Below, piece after piece: positions 43,321 to 52,451 of a stretch of DNA of 64,000 nucleotides. Position 1 is the stretch's first letter, and every line of letters starts with the position of its first letter. Under the pieces are notes generated by a model. The model had not been told where the DNA came from. It saw nothing but the letters and a program-made list of their open reading frames with translations, and searched no databases. The translations under genes were made by a program, and so were the position numbers. Source of the DNA: Agrobacterium tumefaciens (GTDB lineage: Bacteria; Pseudomonadota; Alphaproteobacteria; Rhizobiales; Rhizobiaceae); the NCBI RefSeq assembly GCF_013337285.1, contig NZ_SUPW01000006.1, positions 266,773 through 330,772 on the forward strand. The letters are read 5' to 3'.

Positions 43321-44153
43321 GCGCGCCGCTTCTGACCGTCGACAATCTGCGCGTCTCCTTCCCCACCCGCACCGGGCTGGTGGAGGCGGTGCGCGGTGTA
43401 TCCTTTACGCTGGGCCGCGAACGGCTTGGCATCGTTGGCGAATCCGGCTCCGGCAAATCGCAGACCGGCCGCGCCATCATGGGGCTGACCCCGAAGGGGG
43501 CGCTCATCGAGGCCGATACGCTGCGCTTCGGCGATATCGATCTTCTCAGCGCTTCGGCGAAAGAAAGGCGGCTCATGCGCGGCAAGCGCATGGCCATGAT
43601 CCTGCAGGATCCGAAATATTCGCTGAATCCGGTCATGACCATCGGCCGCCAGATCATGGAAACCTTGCGGACCCATGAGAACGTCAGCTCAGGCGAGGCG
43701 CGCCAGCGCACGCTCGCCATGTTGGAGGCGGTGCAGATTCGTGATCCCGAGCGGGTGTTTGATCTATACCCGCATGAGGTTTCCGGCGGCATGGGCCAGC
43801 GTGTCATGATTGCCATGATGCTGGTCTGCGGCCCGGAACTGCTGATCGCCGATGAGCCGACTTCGGCGCTTGACGTGACGGTTCAGCTGGAAGTGCTCGA
43901 CATTCTCGACAGGCTGGTGCGCGACCGCGGCATGGGGCTGATTTTCGTCAGCCACGATCTGCGGTTGGTCTCGTCTTTCTGCGACCGGGTTCTCGTCATG
44001 TATGCGGGCAAGGTGGTGGAGGAACTGTCATCGGCCAATCTGAAGGAAGCGAAGCACCCCTATACGCAGGGTCTGCTCAACTGCCTGCCGGAGATTGGCG
44101 GCCACCGGCATCCGTTGCCGGTTCTGGAACGCAAGCCGGAGTGGCGCGCATGA
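43317..44153 (+). CDS. Peptide ABC transporter ATPase (DppD type)
   Basis: A 278-residue ATPase. It has Walker [12 protein letters not shown], signature VSGGMGQRVMIAMML, Walker B LLIADEP and H-loop IFVSHDLR; a C-terminal HPYTQGLLNCLPEIG is the oligopeptide-family tail. The ATG at 43317 overlaps the permease stop. It pairs with the next ATPase to drive the transporter and may also serve the ATPase-less system at 46246-49747. Confidence 0.88.
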   Translation: MSAPLLTVDNLRVSFPTRTGLVEAVRGVSFTLGRERLGIVGESGSGKSQTGRAIMGLTPKGALIEADTLRFGDIDLLSASAKERRLMRGKRMAMILQDPKYSLNPVMTIGRQIMETLRTHENVSSGEARQRTLAMLEAVQIRDPERVFDLYPHEVSGGMGQRVMIAMMLVCGPELLIADEPTSALDVTVQLEVLDILDRLVRDRGMGLIFVSHDLRLVSSFCDRVLVMYAGKVVEELSSANLKEAKHPYTQGLLNCLPEIGGHRHPLPVLERKPEWRA

Positions 44154-44899
44154 GCACAGTTCTTTCTATCCGCGACATGGTGGTCGACTTCGACGGTTAC
44201 ATCGCGCTCGACAGCGTCAGCATCGACGTGGCAGAGGGCGAATCCTTCGGCATCGTCGGCGAGTCCGGTTCCGGCAAGTCGACGTTGCTGCGGGCGATTG
44301 CCGGCCTCAACCATTTCGACGAAGGCTCATTGATGGTGGCTGGTCGCTCCTATTCGAGCAAGCATCGCGACAAGAGCTTCTACAGTGATGTGCAAATGGT
44401 GTTTCAGGACCCTTACGGTTCCCTTCACCCGCGCCAGACTGTGGATGCGCTGCTGCTGGAGCCGCTGGTCATCCACGGTCTCGACAATCGTGAGCAACGC
44501 ATTGCCCGCGCGCTCGACGAGGTGGGTCTCGGCTCCGGTTTCCGGTTTCGGTATTCGCACCAGCTTTCCGGCGGCCAGCGCCAGCGCATCGCCATTGCCC
44601 GTGCGCTGATCGTCGAGCCGAAAATCCTGCTGCTGGACGAGCCGACTTCGGCGCTCGATGCCTCCATCCAGGCGGAAATCCTCAACCTGCTGGAACAGGC
44701 GCGCAAGGATCGTAACCTCACCTTCGTCATGGTCAGCCACGATCTCGGCGTCATCAGCCACATGTGCGACCGTCTGGCGGTGATGAAGAGCGGCAAGGTT
44801 GTGGAAATGCTGGAGGCTGAGGCGCTGGAAAGCCGCGAGTTCAGCGCGGATTATACAAGGCAGCTGCTGGTGGCGAGTGAGGGTTTTAAACGCGGTTGA
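44150..44899 (+). CDS. Peptide ABC transporter ATPase (DppF type)
   Basis: A 249-residue ATPase. It has Walker [13 protein letters not shown], signature LSGGQRQRIAIARAL, Walker B LLLDEPTSALDAS and H-loop MVSHDLG. The start is the ATG at 44150, overlapping the previous stop by four bases (ATGA). It is the last gene of the dipeptide operon. A cluster of palindromes (repeat family A) begins 23 bases after its stop and could help end the transcript. Confidence 0.88.
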   Translation: MSTVLSIRDMVVDFDGYIALDSVSIDVAEGESFGIVGESGSGKSTLLRAIAGLNHFDEGSLMVAGRSYSSKHRDKSFYSDVQMVFQDPYGSLHPRQTVDALLLEPLVIHGLDNREQRIARALDEVGLGSGFRFRYSHQLSGGQRQRIAIARALIVEPKILLLDEPTSALDASIQAEILNLLEQARKDRNLTFVMVSHDLGVISHMCDRLAVMKSGKVVEMLEAEALESREFSADYTRQLLVASEGFKRG

Positions 44900-44922
44900 T
44901 TGGCGGGAAGGTGCCTCCCTTT

Positions 44923-45045
44923 CTTCTCCCCACCGGGGAGAAGATGGCCCGAACGGGGCAGATGAGGGGGCAAGCTCTCCGAAATCCGGCAACGTTGCCC
45001 CCTCATCCGGCGCTGCGCGCCACCTTCTCCCCGGCCGGGGAGAAG
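44923..45045. repeat. Repeat family A: palindromic mosaic element, copy 1
   Basis: Three inverted repeats in about 120 bases: CTTCTCCCC/GGGGAGAAG at 44923-44943, ATGAGGGGGCAA/TTGCCCCCTCAT at 44962-45006, and the perfect 22-bp palindrome CTTCTCCCCGG/CCGGGGAGAAG at 45024-45045. The same layout recurs at 59653-59770. This matches the general form of rhizobial intergenic mosaic elements (RIME-like). Confidence 0.85.
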
Positions 45046-45161
45046 AAACAAGTGGCAAGCTTCGTTCCCCACGCGATCTTCTCCGGTGACGTATTCTCTC
45101 ATCGAGCGGCGGTGATATGCTGCCCCGCCACACCGGCATATCCGAACAAGGTACCCACACC

Positions 45162-46064
45162 ATGCAACTGCGCGCATTGATGTATTTCGACGAACTCGTC
45201 CGTACAAATTCCATGCGCGCCGCGGCGGAAAACCTCAATGTTGCGCCAACGGCGGTGAGCCGGCAGATCGAAAATCTGGAATATTATTTCGGCTCGCCGC
45301 TGGTGGAGCGCTCCAGCCGCGGCGTGAAGTTGACGGCGGCGGGGGAGTTGCTCGCCGCCCGCGCCGGCAAGACGCTACGGGAACTCGATCATGTGCACCA
45401 GCTGATCGATGACCTGAAGGGGCTGCAGCGCGGCCGGGTCACGGTCTATGCCAATGGCGCGACGGTGGCGAGCCTTCTGGCGCCGGTGCTGGCACAGTTC
45501 AGCCTGAAATATCCAAAATTGCGTTTCGAGGTGCATATTACCAGCGCTCGGCAGGCGATGGAGGCGCTGGGTGCGGCGGAGGCCGATCTGGTCGTCAGCC
45601 TTTTTGCCCCAAAGGTTTCCGGTGTGAAAGTGCGCTCGCGCACCCGCATCAGTTACGATGTCATCTTCCCGGCCGGTCATGCGCTCGCGGCCCAGCCGGA
45701 GGTTTCGCTGAAGGAACTGGCCGGCCTGCCGCTTGCCCTGCCGGACAAGAGTTTCGCCGCACGACAGGCATTCGATACGCTGTTTGCCGATGCGGATGTC
45801 GAGCTTGATCCCGTCTTTATCACCAGCTCGCTGGAGATGCTGAAGGAACTGGTATTGGGGCACGCGGCGGCCACGCTGCTGCCCGCTTTGTCGGTAGCGC
45901 GCGAAATCCGCAGCGGCCAGATGGTCGCCGTTCCCCTTGCCGGCAAGAAGGGCATTCATACCCAGATTGATCTCTGCGTTGCTCCCGACAGGCAATTGTC
46001 CTTCGCCGCCTCCAAGCTTGCCGATTTCATCGAGCGCTTCATGCGCGAGGCAACGGCGGGGTAA
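45162..46064 (+). CDS. LysR-family regulator
   Basis: A 300-residue LysR regulator. The helix-turn-helix is AAAENLNVAPTAVSRQIENL (about residues 18-37), followed by a typical co-inducer domain beginning GRVTVYANGATVASLLAPV. I start it at the ATG at 45162 (MQLRALMYFD), with AAGG about 11 bases upstream. It reads in the same direction as the peptide transport genes on both sides and is separated from them by the repeat (left) and two hairpins (right). It probably controls the second peptide-type transporter and amidase that follow, or both systems. Confidence 0.85.
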   Translation: MQLRALMYFDELVRTNSMRAAAENLNVAPTAVSRQIENLEYYFGSPLVERSSRGVKLTAAGELLAARAGKTLRELDHVHQLIDDLKGLQRGRVTVYANGATVASLLAPVLAQFSLKYPKLRFEVHITSARQAMEALGAAEADLVVSLFAPKVSGVKVRSRTRISYDVIFPAGHALAAQPEVSLKELAGLPLALPDKSFAARQAFDTLFADADVELDPVFITSSLEMLKELVLGHAAATLLPALSVAREIRSGQMVAVPLAGKKGIHTQIDLCVAPDRQLSFAASKLADFIERFMREATAG

Positions 46065-46113
46065 ACGGGGCACTCCCATGTCTCTGTCCGAGAGGTTGAT
46101 TTCCGGTCGCATT

Positions 46114-46167
46114 TCCGTGTAGCCATTTCAGCTACACGGAGCACACAAAAATCGAGATTGTGTGTGC
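46114..46167. other. Two tandem hairpins between LysR and binding-protein genes
   Basis: TCCGTGTAGC at 46114-46123 pairs with GCTACACGGA at 46131-46140 (10 bp), directly followed by GCACACA at 46141-46147 pairing with TGTGTGC at 46161-46167. The first hairpin lacks a T-run and might end the LysR transcript weakly; the pair could equally be a leader structure of the next operon. Confidence 0.5.
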
Positions 46168-46245
46168 GCCTGCAACATGACACTCTTTTTGCAACGGGCG
46201 GTCGATGAGAGGGCAAAAATGCCCCCGGCCGCAAGATAGGGGACA

Positions 46246-47784
46246 ATGATGCCACGCACTTACCTTTCGCAGGCGGCAACGCTTTCGCGCCGCACCGCGT
46301 TGACCCTCGCCCTGGGCACGGCGCTCTGGCTGCCGCTTTCGTTTGCGGGGGCTGAGGCTGCACCGAAAACCGCGCTGACACTGGGCATGGCAGTCGAGCC
46401 AACCGGTCTCGATCCAACCATCGCCGCCCCCGTCGCCATCGGCCAGGTCACCTGGCAGAATGTCTTTGAAGGACTGGTGAAGATCAATCGCGACGGCAAG
46501 GTGAAGCCGCAGCTTGCCGAAAGCTGGGAGATTTCTCCTGACGGCAAGACCTATACATTCAAGCTGCGCAAGGGCGTCAGCTTCCACGATGGTGAGGCTT
46601 TCAATTCCTCCGTCGCCAAATTTTCGCTGGATCGGGCGCGCGGTGATAGCTCCGTCAATCCGCAGAAACGCTTCTTTGCCGCTATCGACAGTATCGAGAC
46701 ACCGGATGCCACAACGCTGGTGCTGAAGCTGAAGCAGCCGGCCGGCAGCCTTCTTTACTGGCTCGGCTGGCCTGCCTCCGTGATTGTTGCGCCGAAAAGC
46801 GCCGACAATAACCGCACCACGCCCGTCGGCACCGGCCCGTTCAAATTCGTGAACTGGGCCAAGGGCGACAAGGTGGAACTGGAGAAGAACGCCGCCTATT
46901 GGGACAAGGCCGTGGCGGTGAAGCTCAACAAGGCGACTTTCCGCTTCGTGTCCGACCCGCAGGCGCAGGCTGCGGCACTGAAGTCTGGCGATATCGATGC
47001 CTTCCCGGAATTCGGTGCGCCGGAACTGATGGCCTCCTTTGACGGCGATAAACGCCTCGGCAACTTCGTAGGCAATACCGAGCTGAAGGTCGTGGCCGGC
47101 ATGAACAATGCCCGCAAGCCTTTTGACGACAAGCGCGTACGCCAGGCGCTGATGATGGCGGTGGATCGTGGCACTGTCATTGAAGGCGCCTGGTCCGGTT
47201 ACGGCACGGCCATTGGCAGCCACTACACCCCGAATGACCGCGGATACACCGATACGACAGGGGTGCACCCTTACGATGTCGACAAGGCCAGGGCGTTGCT
47301 TGCCGAAGCGGGTTATGCGGATGGCTTCAGCTTCACCATCAAGGCGCCGCAGATGGCCTATGCCCAGCGCACCTCGCAAATCCTGCAGGCGATGCTGGCC
47401 GAAATCGGTGTGACGATGACCATCGAGACCACCGAATTTCCGGCAAAATGGGTGGCCGACGTTCTAAAAGGCGCGGATTATGACATGACCATCGTCGCTC
47501 ATGCCGAGCCGATGGATATCGATATCTATTCCCGCGATCCCTATTATTTCAACTACAAGAACCCGGCCTTCAACGAGGTTATTGCCAGCGTCGAAAAGAC
47601 GGCGGATGCCGGCGAGCAGGAAAAGCTTTATGGCGATGCCCAGAAAATCCTTGCCGAAGATGTGCCGGCTCTCTTTCTGTTCGTCATGCCGAAGCTTGGT
47701 GTCTGGGACAGGAAGGTGAAGGGGCTGTGGGAAAACGAGCCTATTCCCTCCAATGTGCTGACGGATGTGCATTGGGAAGAGTAG
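46246..47784 (+). CDS. Peptide/nickel-type ABC binding protein with twin-arginine-like signal
   Basis: A 512-residue SBP_bac_5 binding protein. Its N-terminus SQAATLSRRTALTLALG contains a twin-arginine motif, so export by the Tat system is possible. Family features include EPTGLDPTIAAP, LAESWEISPDGKTYTFKLRKG and PVGTGPFKFVNW. Two ATGs (46246, 46249) follow AGGGG. It begins an operon with two permeases and an amidase but no ATPase gene. The amidase suggests an amide- or peptide-bearing ligand. Confidence 0.86.
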   Translation: MMPRTYLSQAATLSRRTALTLALGTALWLPLSFAGAEAAPKTALTLGMAVEPTGLDPTIAAPVAIGQVTWQNVFEGLVKINRDGKVKPQLAESWEISPDGKTYTFKLRKGVSFHDGEAFNSSVAKFSLDRARGDSSVNPQKRFFAAIDSIETPDATTLVLKLKQPAGSLLYWLGWPASVIVAPKSADNNRTTPVGTGPFKFVNWAKGDKVELEKNAAYWDKAVAVKLNKATFRFVSDPQAQAAALKSGDIDAFPEFGAPELMASFDGDKRLGNFVGNTELKVVAGMNNARKPFDDKRVRQALMMAVDRGTVIEGAWSGYGTAIGSHYTPNDRGYTDTTGVHPYDVDKARALLAEAGYADGFSFTIKAPQMAYAQRTSQILQAMLAEIGVTMTIETTEFPAKWVADVLKGADYDMTIVAHAEPMDIDIYSRDPYYFNYKNPAFNEVIASVEKTADAGEQEKLYGDAQKILAEDVPALFLFVMPKLGVWDRKVKGLWENEPIPSNVLTDVHWEE

Positions 47785-47806
47785 GGTTTGCCGATATCCT
47801 CCATCG

Positions 47807-47921
47807 CCGTCATGCTGGACTTGATCCGGCATCCAGCCAGCCCAAGTCCTTGGGCTGAAAGGGCTCTCCCCGTCGCGCAGACGCGCGTCGGCTGGATTCC
47901 GGCTCTGGGCCGGAATGACGG
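47807..47921. repeat. Repeat family B: palindromic element, copy 1
   Basis: A 115-base element with nested inverted repeats: CCGTCAT/ATGACGG at its ends (47807-47813, 47915-47921), ATCCAGCC/GGCTGGAT inside (47831-47838, 47890-47897), a central AGCCCAA/TTGGGCT hairpin, and the GACGCGCGTC palindrome. The core is repeated in reverse orientation at 52323-52439. It sits exactly between the binding-protein and permease genes of one operon. Confidence 0.85.
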
Positions 47922-47978
47922 GAGAGAGGCGGCCGGACGCTCGCCCGCAAACGAAGCCAAGCAAGGAGAAGATGCCAG

Positions 47979-48929
47979 ATGTTAACCCTCCTTATCCGGC
48001 GTCTCGTAAGCCTCGTCATCACACTGTTTGCCGTTTCCCTCATCATCTATGTCGTCATGGGGCTTTTGCCGGGCGACCCGGCGGCCATCATGCTCGGCAC
48101 TTCCGCCAGTCCGGATACGCTGGCGGCGCTGCAAAAGCAGATGGGTCTCGATCAGCCGCTGCCGCTGCGGTACCTCCACTGGCTCGGTGGCGTCTTCCGG
48201 GGTGATCTCGGGCAATCCTATACCTATGGCGTGCCGGTGGCAGGGCTGATCGTCGAGCGGCTTGCCGTCACCCTGCCGCTGGCGCTGCTCGCGGTCTGCC
48301 TTTCGGTCGCCATCGCCATTCCGCTCGGCGTGGCGGCGGCGAGGAGCCGCAACGGGCTGGTGGATTTCGCGGCCGGGCTGTTTTCCCATATCGGCATTGC
48401 CGTGCCGGGTTTCTGGGCCGGGCTGCTGCTTATCATCGTCTTTTCCACAACGCTTGGCTGGATGCCGGCTGGCGGTTTTCCCGGCTGGACACCGAGTTTT
48501 TCGGCGGGTCTCATCGCCTTGGTACTTCCCGCGGTCGCGCTGGCGCTGTCGCAGGCCGGTGTTCTTACCCGCGTCTGCCGCTCCGCCGTGCTGGAGGTGA
48601 TGAATGAGGATTTCGTGCGCACCGCCCGGGCCAAGGGCCTGAGCGAGCGGGTGGCGTTGTGGCGGCATGCGGTTCCGAATGCGATGATCCCTGTCGTCAC
48701 CATGATCGGCCTGCAATTCACCTTTCTTATCGCCGGCGCGGTGCTGGTGGAAAATGTCTTCAACCTGCCGGGGCTGGGGCGGCTCGCCTATCAGGCGCTG
48801 ACCCAGCGCGATATCGTCGTCATGCAATCGGTGGTGCTGTTTTTCTCGGCGCTGGTCATCACCATGAATTTCGTGGTCGATATCGCCTATCTCTTCATCG
48901 ATCCGAGACTGCGGGCAGGTGCGCGATGA
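47979..48929 (+). CDS. Peptide/nickel-type ABC permease (DppB type)
   Basis: A 316-residue permease with six membrane spans and the DppB-type loop DFVRTARAKGLSERVALWRH (about residues 208-227). AAGGAGAAG is about ten bases upstream of the start. It overlaps the next permease by four bases (ATGA). Confidence 0.87.
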   Translation: MLTLLIRRLVSLVITLFAVSLIIYVVMGLLPGDPAAIMLGTSASPDTLAALQKQMGLDQPLPLRYLHWLGGVFRGDLGQSYTYGVPVAGLIVERLAVTLPLALLAVCLSVAIAIPLGVAAARSRNGLVDFAAGLFSHIGIAVPGFWAGLLLIIVFSTTLGWMPAGGFPGWTPSFSAGLIALVLPAVALALSQAGVLTRVCRSAVLEVMNEDFVRTARAKGLSERVALWRHAVPNAMIPVVTMIGLQFTFLIAGAVLVENVFNLPGLGRLAYQALTQRDIVVMQSVVLFFSALVITMNFVVDIAYLFIDPRLRAGAR

Positions 48930-49747
48930 TGCGACTGATCCGCCGCCGCCCCGCCTTTGTACTCGGTATTGCTGTCACTGCCTTTCTGGTTGCCGTCGCC
49001 CTGCTGTCGCTGGTCTGGACGCCAGTCTCGCCGACCAAGATGCAGATTGTCCAGAAACTGAAATCGCCATTCGTTTATGGCGGCCTCGGCACGGATCATT
49101 TCGGCCGTGATGTGCTGTCGATGTTGATGACCGGTGCGTGGAACTCGCTCTCCACGGCCACCGCCGCCGTCGCCATCGGCGCCTCTCTCGGCACGGCCAT
49201 CGGCGTGACGGTCGCGGCTCTGCGCGGTGTCACCGAAACCGTGGTCATGCGCATCTGCGACATCATCTTCGCCGTGCCGCCCATCCTCTCGGCCATGATG
49301 CTCGGCGCCTTCATTGGCACGGGACGTTTTACCGCCATCATCGCCATCGCCACCTTCATGGTGCCGGTGTTTGCCCGGCTGACGCTGGGGGCTGCCCTGC
49401 AAATCTGGGCGCGGGAATACATCACCGCCGCCACCAGCATCGGCCAGAACCGCGCCAAGATCACGCTCTTTCATATCATACCGAATATTTCCAACCAGAT
49501 CATCGTGCAGGTGACGATCCAGCTCGGTCTTGCGATATTGACGGAGGCAGGCCTTTCCTTCCTCGGTCTCGGCATGCCGCCGCCGGCCGCCACCTGGGGG
49601 CGGATGCTGGCCGATGCACAGACCTATCTCGGCGCGGCACCCTGGCTTGCCATCATGCCAGGCCTTGCAATTGCGCTCGCCGTCTTCGGTCTCAATCTTC
49701 TTGGCGACGGCCTGCGTGACCTGCTCGACCCGCGCGATACCAGCTGA
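48926..49747 (+). CDS. Peptide/nickel-type ABC permease (DppC type)
   Basis: A 273-residue permease with the DppC motif GTDHFGRDVLSMLMTG and the loop EYITAATSIGQNRAKITLFH. The start is the ATG at 48926 that overlaps the preceding stop (ATGA); a longer frame to 48659 lies inside the upstream permease. It ends 53 bases before the amidase gene. Confidence 0.87.
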   Translation: MMRLIRRRPAFVLGIAVTAFLVAVALLSLVWTPVSPTKMQIVQKLKSPFVYGGLGTDHFGRDVLSMLMTGAWNSLSTATAAVAIGASLGTAIGVTVAALRGVTETVVMRICDIIFAVPPILSAMMLGAFIGTGRFTAIIAIATFMVPVFARLTLGAALQIWAREYITAATSIGQNRAKITLFHIIPNISNQIIVQVTIQLGLAILTEAGLSFLGLGMPPPAATWGRMLADAQTYLGAAPWLAIMPGLAIALAVFGLNLLGDGLRDLLDPRDTS

Positions 49748-49800
49748 CCACTTCAAGTCGATATCGCCCCTATTTCCTGTTTTTCTGACGAGACGATGCC

Positions 49801-51198
49801 ATGACCGATCTCATAGACCTCAACACGCTCGAAATCCTGACGCTTTACGGGCAAAAAAAGCTGTCGCCATCGGAATACTGGCAGGCGGTGGAGGCGCGGA
49901 TCGAGGCGTTCGAGCCGACGGTGAACGCGCTCTATGCCTATGATCCTGAAGACGCCCGCAGGCAGGCGCTGGCCTCGACGCAGCGCTGGCAAAAAGGCGA
50001 AACGCTCGGCCCGCTAGATGGGCTTCCCGTTTCGCTGAAGGAACTGATCGCCACCAAGGGCCATCCTGTGCCGCTAGGCACTAGGGCGGTCGAACTGGTG
50101 CCTGCGGTTGAAGATGCGCCCGTCGCTGCCCGCTGCCGCGAGGATGGCGCGATCCTTTACGCCAAGACGACCTGCCCAGACTACGGCATGTTATCATCAG
50201 GCCTTTCCAGCTTCCACAAGCTCAGCCGCAACCCGTGGGACCCGACGCAGAACCCCGGCGGCTCCAGTGCCGGTGCAGCCTCGGCCGGGGCCGCGGGTTA
50301 CGGCACGCTGCATATCGGCACGGATATTGGCGGCTCGGTGCGGCTCCCGGCCGGTTGGACGGGACTGTTCGGCTTCAAGCCGAGCCAGGGCCGCATCCCG
50401 GTCGATCCCTATTATACCGGCCGCTGCGCCGGGCCGATGACCCGCACCGTTGTCGATGCTGCCTATGCGATGGCGACGCTTTCGCGGCCCGACTGGCGCG
50501 ACGGCACATCACTGCCGCCAAACAGCATCGACTGGATGGATCTCGATATCGACGTGAAGGGCCTGAAGATCGGCCTGATGCTGGATGCCGGCTGCGGCCT
50601 GCCGCTGGACGAGGAAGTGCGCGGCGCCGTGCTTTCCGCCGCGAAACTGTTCGAGGCGGCCGGCGCCATCGTCATCCCGGTCGAGCCGGTGCTGACGCGC
50701 GAGATGCTGGACGGGCTGGATGATTTCTGGCGGGCAAAATTCTGGGGCGACATGGTGGCGCTGAGTGAGGAGCGTCGCGCGGCGATCCTTCCCTATATTC
50801 TTGAATGGGCGGAGAAGGGGGCGGAGGTTACCGGCTCCCGTGCGGTCTTCGGTTTCAACCAGACCATGGAAATGCGCAAGACCTGCGGGCGGCTGATGCA
50901 GAAAGTGGATGCGGTGATCTCGCCCACCAATCCCATCGTCTCCTATCCGGCCGACTGGGCCTCGCCCACCAATGATCCCGCAAGGCCATTCGAACATATT
51001 GCCTTCACCGTGCCGTGGAACATGTCGGAACAGCCGGCTTCCTCGATCAATTGCGGTTTCTCGGCATCCGGCATGCCGATCGGCCTGCAGATTGTCGGCC
51101 CCCGTTACGAGGATATGTTCGTGCTCAAACTCTCCAGGGCTTTCGAGGATTGGGGCGGTGGTGTGCGGCGCTGGCCGGAGCCGCCGCAGGCCCGCTGA
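49801..51198 (+). CDS. Amidase-signature family amidase
   Basis: A 465-residue amide hydrolase with the Ser-cisSer-Lys triad of the amidase-signature family: Lys80 in PVSLKEL, cis-Ser155 in NPGGSSAGAASAG and the nucleophile Ser179 in GTDIGGSVRLPA. Family members hydrolyse many amides, including indoleacetamide and acyl-amino amides; the substrate is not readable from sequence. It follows the permease by 53 bases and is probably in the same operon, so it likely acts on the compound that the transporter imports. Confidence 0.9.
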   Translation: MTDLIDLNTLEILTLYGQKKLSPSEYWQAVEARIEAFEPTVNALYAYDPEDARRQALASTQRWQKGETLGPLDGLPVSLKELIATKGHPVPLGTRAVELVPAVEDAPVAARCREDGAILYAKTTCPDYGMLSSGLSSFHKLSRNPWDPTQNPGGSSAGAASAGAAGYGTLHIGTDIGGSVRLPAGWTGLFGFKPSQGRIPVDPYYTGRCAGPMTRTVVDAAYAMATLSRPDWRDGTSLPPNSIDWMDLDIDVKGLKIGLMLDAGCGLPLDEEVRGAVLSAAKLFEAAGAIVIPVEPVLTREMLDGLDDFWRAKFWGDMVALSEERRAAILPYILEWAEKGAEVTGSRAVFGFNQTMEMRKTCGRLMQKVDAVISPTNPIVSYPADWASPTNDPARPFEHIAFTVPWNMSEQPASSINCGFSASGMPIGLQIVGPRYEDMFVLKLSRAFEDWGGGVRRWPEPPQAR

Positions 51199-51220
51199 TC
51201 CCGCCTTTGTCGCCCATGTA

Positions 51221-51235
51221 GTATTGCCGTAATAC
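51221..51235. promoter_or_regulatory. Palindrome upstream of DJ-1/PfpI gene
   Basis: GTATT-GCCGT-AATAC at 51221-51235 is a 5+5+5 inverted repeat in the 96-base gap between the amidase and the DJ-1/PfpI gene. It may be an operator for the latter; no regulator is known. Confidence 0.25.
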
Positions 51236-51294
51236 CACACCTGCGCCCCGCCTGTTAGGTTGCCCGAAGGCATTCGAAAACGGGAGGAGCAAAC

Positions 51295-51861
51295 ATGCCG
51301 AAGAAGATTTTGATGATCACCGGCGATTTCGCCGAGGACTATGAGACCATGGTGCCGTTCCAGACCCTGCTTGCGGTCGGCCACACGGTCCATGCCGTTT
51401 GCCCCGGCAAGAAAGCGGGCCAGACCATTGCCACGGCCATCCATGATTTCGAGGGCGACCAGACCTATTCGGAAAAACGTGGCCATAATTTCGCGCTCAA
51501 CGCCACCTTCGCCGATATCAAGGTGGCGGATTACGATGCGCTGGTCATTCCGGGTGGGCGTGCGCCGGAATATCTGCGGCTCAATGCCGATGTGCTGGCG
51601 GCGGTGAAACATTTCTTTGAAGCCGACAAGCCGGTGGCGGCGGTCTGCCACGGCGCGCAATTGCTGGCGGCCGCCGGTGTCCTGAAGGGCCGCACCTGCT
51701 CTTCCTATCCGGCCTGCCGCCCCGAGGTGGAACTGGCAGGCGGCACCTATGCCGATATCGCCATCGATGCCGCCGTGACCGACGGCAAGCTGGTAACGGC
51801 TCCCGCATGGCCCGCCCATCCGGCCTGGCTTTCGCAGTTCATGGCGGTTCTCGGCAAATAA
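51295..51861 (+). CDS. DJ-1/PfpI family protein
   Basis: A 188-residue DJ-1/PfpI-superfamily protein with the nucleophile elbow [10 protein letters not shown] (Cys118, His119) and the opening [13 protein letters not shown], where a glutamate normally supports the cysteine. Such proteins may act as glyoxalase/deglycase-type enzymes, amidases or chaperones. A strong GGGAGGAG site precedes the start. It is followed by a hairpin, so it is probably a single-gene unit or the end of the amidase operon. Confidence 0.88.
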   Translation: MPKKILMITGDFAEDYETMVPFQTLLAVGHTVHAVCPGKKAGQTIATAIHDFEGDQTYSEKRGHNFALNATFADIKVADYDALVIPGGRAPEYLRLNADVLAAVKHFFEADKPVAAVCHGAQLLAAAGVLKGRTCSSYPACRPEVELAGGTYADIAIDAAVTDGKLVTAPAWPAHPAWLSQFMAVLGK

Positions 51862-51869
51862 GCTGTGGT

Positions 51870-51897
51870 GAAACGGGGCTTTTTCCGGCCCCGTTTC
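51870..51897. terminator. Terminator-like hairpin after DJ-1/PfpI gene
   Basis: GAAACGGGGC at 51870-51879 pairs with GCCCCGTTTC at 51888-51897 (10 bp, 8-base loop), nine bases beyond the stop. The following sequence is C-rich before any Ts, so termination may be incomplete. Confidence 0.6.
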
Positions 51898-51933
51898 CCG
51901 TCTATTTTTGAAGCGTGGTGAGGGAGGAAAACC

Positions 51934-52284
51934 ATGTGTAAGCTTTTCATCAAGGCTGACCCGGCGCTGTGGGAAAGCCACACAAGGTCGCTCAGGATCG
52001 ATGGCATGGTCACCAGTGTGCGGCTCGAAAACTTCTTCTGGACGACGCTGGACGAGATCGCCCGTCGCGATGGCATGAACAGCGTGCAGCTCATCGCCAA
52101 GCTTTATAATGAATCGATCGATGCCGGCCACGATCTCGGCAATTTCACCTCGTTCCTGCGGGTTTGCTGCGGGCGTTATCTTGCGCTTCAGCTTTCCGGC
52201 GATATTCCGGCGCGCAGCGATATTCCGATTGCGGCGCTGGATGCGGACAGCATTCTTGATGCGGAAAAGTTGAACTATCACTAG
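51934..52284 (+). CDS. Ribbon-helix-helix domain protein
   Basis: A 116-residue protein containing a ribbon-helix-helix-like domain: SLRIDGMVTSVRLENFFW and TLDEIARRDGMNSVQLIAKL (about residues 19-36 and 38-57), of the type found in putative DNA-binding regulators of rhizobia. A GGGAGGAAAA site precedes the start. It stands alone between the DJ-1/PfpI gene and a palindromic repeat. Whether it binds DNA or acts on a partner protein is not known. Confidence 0.7.
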   Translation: MCKLFIKADPALWESHTRSLRIDGMVTSVRLENFFWTTLDEIARRDGMNSVQLIAKLYNESIDAGHDLGNFTSFLRVCCGRYLALQLSGDIPARSDIPIAALDADSILDAEKLNYH

Positions 52285-52322
52285 GGCACGTTCGTTTTTT
52301 ATCTGCCTGGGCATCCCCTCAA

Positions 52323-52439
52323 CCTCATTCCTGTGCTTGTCACAGGAATCCAGCCGACGCGCGTCTGCGCGGCAGAGAGACTCCTTTCAGCCCAAGGACT
52401 TGGACTGGCTGGATCCCTGTGACAAGCACAGGGATGAGG
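52323..52439. repeat. Repeat family B: palindromic element, copy 2 (inverted)
   Basis: A 117-base element. Its outer arms are CCTCAT/ATGAGG and the 17-base pair CCTGTGCTTGTCACAGG at 52330-52346 with its reverse complement at 52416-52432. Its core (ATCCAGCC, GACGCGCGTC, CAGCCCAAGGACTTGG, GGCTGGAT) is the reverse complement of the core at 47831-47897. The arms differ between copies, the core does not. It lies 12 bases from the DppC-type stop at 52452. Confidence 0.85.
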
Positions 52440-52451
52440 GAAGGGGAGCGC

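Noticed and set aside
44923..45045. CRISPR-like array
   Set aside because: The repeats are inverted, not direct, with no regular spacers, and no cas genes are in the window.
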